A stretch of DNA of 45,538 nucleotides from Methanobrevibacter sp. (GTDB lineage Archaea; Methanobacteriota; Methanobacteria; Methanobacteriales; Methanobacteriaceae): contig NZ_JAFRSC010000013.1 in the NCBI RefSeq assembly GCF_017427765.1, forward strand, positions 1-45,538, written 5' to 3'. Of the stretch, positions 42,964 through 45,538 are shown piece after piece; within the stretch, counting starts at the first letter, position 1, and each line of letters opens with the position of its first letter. The notes below the pieces were generated by a model. That model was not told the DNA's origin. It did no database searches and saw nothing but the letters and a program-made list of their open reading frames with translations. A program made the position numbers and the translations under genes.

Positions 42964-42985
42964 TTCTTCTTTTTACTTTTTTTGA
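42952..42985 (+). terminator. Hairpin with the stop codon as its loop, then T run
   Basis: AAAGAAGAA (42952-42960) pairs perfectly with TTCTTCTTT (42964-42972); the loop is the TAA stop itself. TTACTTTTTTT follows. Ends the gltX transcript. Confidence 0.6.
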
Positions 42986-43180
42986 ACAAATTTCAGTTAA
43001 ATATTGATTGTTTTTTAATTGTTAAAAAAGTTAAATGTAATTTTGATTGGCAATGGAATCTTTTTGATTTTTTTGAATAGTTTCAACATATTTGAAAATA
43101 TAATTGAAAAATTAATATTTTTTTGTTTATTGTATATTTAATTTAAAATTATTTAGGAAATAATAAATACAATTTAATTT

Positions 43181-43200
43181 ATAAATATATATCAATTCAA
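43181..43200 (+). promoter_or_regulatory. Promoter core of adhesin-like gene 2
   Basis: ATAAATATATATCAATTCAA, 44 bases before the ATG, differs by one base from the motif in front of adhesin-like gene 1. The preceding 200 bases are AT-rich and hold no gene. Confidence 0.65.
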
Positions 43201-43224
43201 TTAATTGAAATAGGTTGAAAAATA

Positions 43225-45538
43225 ATGAAATTAAAAAAGATGATGGTAATAACATTGTTTTTATTGGCTATTTTTACAATTGGTGCTTAAATGCAGCCGA
43301 AAATGCCACAGATGATGTTGTTGGCATTGAAAATCAAAATAAACTTGTAAATGAAGTAAATGATGATGTTTTAGCCGATAATCCTAAAACATTTGCGGAT
43401 TTAAATTCAGCTATTAACGGTAATGAGGGTAGTGATGTTTATCTTAATGGAACCTATCTGTATCATTCAGATTCAGATTCCAGTTATCAATCCGGAATAA
43501 AGGTTTCACGTAATGTAACTATTCATGGTAACGGCTGCATTATTGATGGTAATAATTCGGCCGTACTTTTTGTACTGAGTAAAGGCAATATAGTTTTTAA
43601 AGACACTGTTTTTGTGAATGGTAAACATCTTTCTTATTATGAGAGCGGATCTATTTATAATACTGCCATTCTGTCTGTTGTCAATTGTACTTTTATGAAT
43701 AACGTGGCTGCTAGGGGCGGAGCTATACATAATGGTTATATGTTGTCTGTTGAAAATTGTACTTTTATTAATAATACTGCAAAATCCCCAAGTGGTCCTT
43801 GGTATGGTGGTGCCATTTATAGTCATAATAAATTTTCTGTCGTAAATTCTAAGTTTATAAATAATTATGCACAGTCTTCTGGTGGTGCTATTCATACCAA
43901 TTATTGTTTGTCTGTTGTCAATTGTGAATTTATTAATAATTCTGCAAGAGGCAATGGTGGTGCAATTTATACTATTTATGATCTTATTACGAATAGTTCT
44001 GCTGTTGAAAGTTCCATTTTTATTAATAACTCTGCTGGCGGAAATGGTGGTGCTATTATAACGGGTACTGAAAAAAAGGAAGGTGCTTACAAAACTGCAG
44101 ATTGTATTTTCATTAATAACTCTGCGAAAAATGGCGGTGCACTTTATTGGGTAAATGCAACTAACTGTAACTTCACAAACAATAAAGCTACAGAAAATGG
44201 TGGAGCAATGTATGGCGCATCAGTTGCTGGAAGTAACTTTGAAAATAATGTTGCAGGCATTGCCGGTAATGACACATATAACACAACAGTAAAAACCCTT
44301 TCAAAGGTTATAATTACAGCTCCGGCAGTTACCACTCCTTACAATGGGGGCAAGGTCCTGATTGCCACACTAACTGACAGCGACGGTAAGGCAGTTGGTG
44401 GTGTTGAAGTTTCAGTTACTCTTAATAAGGTTGTTTCTAATTTGACAACCAACTCATCAGGTCAAATCAGTCTGTCCTGTGACGGCATCGATCCTGGCGA
44501 TTATGTTGCAAAGATTAAATTCAAAGGTGATGATACATACCTTCCGGCTGAAAAATCAACAGATGTAATTGTTGAGAAAGTAGCATCCAGTTTGGATGTT
44601 GATTTTGCAAATATCGAAGTAGGTCAGATTGCATACATTAATGTTACATTGAACACTACAGCTACAGGCAATGTCGTTTTGGCATTTGATAAACAAAACT
44701 ACACTAAAGACATTGAAAACGGCAAGGCCTTATTTGCCATATCTGATTTATTGGCCGGAAATCAAACATTTAAAGCAATTTACGGTGGAGATGAATTTTA
44801 TAAAAATTCAAGTGTCATCAAATCAATAGAAGTTAAAAAAATTGACATAACAGATGTGCAGCTACCGACATCCGCTTCACAAAAGCAAACCACATTCAGC
44901 TTTGATTTGCCTTCTGATGCATCCGGAAACGTAACACTTGAAATTAACAGTGATAAATATAATACTACAGTTAAAAATGGTAAAGTAAATATTAATTTAG
45001 AAAGCCTTGATAAAGGAAAATATCCTTACAATGTTTCCTATTCAGGTGATGATAAGTATAATCAATTTGTCAAATCAGATGTATTGAATGTGGCTGATAT
45101 TTCTACTTCAATCACTATTACAAAAGTGGATGGGGATTGTATTGTTGAAGGTGTTTTAAAAGATGGCGAAGGCAAAGGAATTTCTGGTGCCAAATTAAAT
45201 GTTAAGGTTGGAAGCAGTAACTTAACAGCTACAACAGGTAATAATGGGGTATTTAGTTTCCAGGCAAAAGACAATTCTTTAATAACTATTGCTTTTGCAG
45301 GTAAAGATTCATATTTGCCGTCTGATGCTGAGATAACTTTGAATAATATTAATCCTGTAAGACAGGATACTGCCATTATAGCTCAGGACTATAACATTAA
45401 AGCTATTGATTATTATGCTGGTGAGCGTGGAGGATACTTCGAAGTGACTTTAACCGACGGATCCAAACCTATTGCAAATAAGGCTGTGAAAATAGGATTC
45501 AATGGTAAAGTATACAACACAACTACTGATGAAAAAGG
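43225..45538 (+). pseudogene. Adhesin-like surface protein 2, frameshift in signal peptide, runs off window
   Basis: The ATG at 43225 opens a typical signal peptide (KLKKMMVITLFLLAIFTIGA) that hits TAA at 43288-43290. The frame reached by adding one base, starting at TTA 43287 (L-N-A-A-E-N), is open from there to the window end, about 750 codons. That product has a beta-helix with about seven N-x-A-x-x-GGA-x-Y repeats (roughly residues 150-350), then several Ig-like domains of about 90 residues (for example KVLIATLTDSDGKAVGGVEV, and AKLNVKVGSSN). AGGTTG upstream is a weak ribosome binding site. No stop within the window, so the 3' end is unknown. Confidence 0.85.

Noticed and set aside
42973..43180. 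Possible small RNA or gene in the AT-rich gap before adhesin-like gene 2
   Set aside because: No open frame with a ribosome binding site and no strong inverted repeat; only low-complexity AT sequence.
43506..43895. 129-codon minus-strand frame
   Set aside because: It mirrors the beta-helix repeats of adhesin-like gene 2 on the other strand and has no independent support.

Overview
The window looks like a chromosome segment of a methanogenic archaeon of the Methanobacteriaceae, most likely a Methanobrevibacter species. The evidence is a low-GC genome, archaeal and eukaryote-type ribosomal proteins (eS4, eL14, eL18, eL19, eL32, eL34), archaeal RNA polymerase subunits Rpo3, Rpo6 and Rpo10, an archaeal mevalonate-route isoprenoid cluster, GGTGAT/GGAGG ribosome binding sites, large adhesin-like surface proteins and a relic of a peptide synthetase of the kind known from rumen Methanobrevibacter. 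The species cannot be fixed from the sequence alone.

Layout. 1-12749 is the S10/spc-type ribosomal superoperon on the + strand: uS19 (cut by the window edge), uL22, uS3, uL29, aIF1, the RNase P protein Rpp29, uS17, uL14, uL24, eS4, uL5, uS14, uS8, uL6, eL32, eL19, uL18, uS5, uL30, uL15, SecY, adenylate kinase, a DUF106 insertase-like protein, eL34, cytidylate kinase and eL14. Cbf5/TruB follows (12823-13788). 14001-18882 is an envelope cassette: a frameshifted adhesin-like protein (+) facing a lemA-DUF2207 operon (-). 19101-19185 is tRNA-Ser(GGA). 19378-25572 is the alpha-type cluster: uS13, uS4, uS11, Rpo3, eL18, uL13, uS9, Rpo10, Rpo6, enolase, a ferredoxin and uS2. 25582-31598 carries a MEMO1-family protein, mevalonate kinase, isopentenyl phosphate kinase, type 2 IPP isomerase, an RNase J-type nuclease and the prenyl diphosphate synthase IdsA.

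31607-40816 is an accessory island lying between idsA and gltX: a structured 200-base intergenic element, an ADP-ribosylglycohydrolase, a TrmB-type regulator divergent from hcp-cupin with shared dyad sites, a zeta-like toxin with a small overlapping partner ORF, a half-size HsdS specificity gene abutting the reductase-domain remnant of a lost peptide synthetase, an IS200/IS605-like hairpin end, an aldo/keto reductase-methyltransferase operon and a tail-anchored TPR protein. gltX and a small co-transcribed gene follow. A second adhesin-like gene, also frameshifted, runs off the right edge.

How it fits together. The core blocks couple ribosome assembly, transcription, membrane insertion and nucleotide supply with lipid precursor synthesis. 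The features that go beyond routine annotation are: an identical promoter core in front of both adhesin-like genes, each broken by one base; hairpins built around stop codons at many transcript ends; leader hairpins before rps13 and rpl19e; P-loops without the usual lysine in both nucleotide kinases of the ribosomal cluster; and the toxin, restriction, synthetase and transposon debris in the island. No CRISPR array, complete mobile element or rRNA gene was seen.
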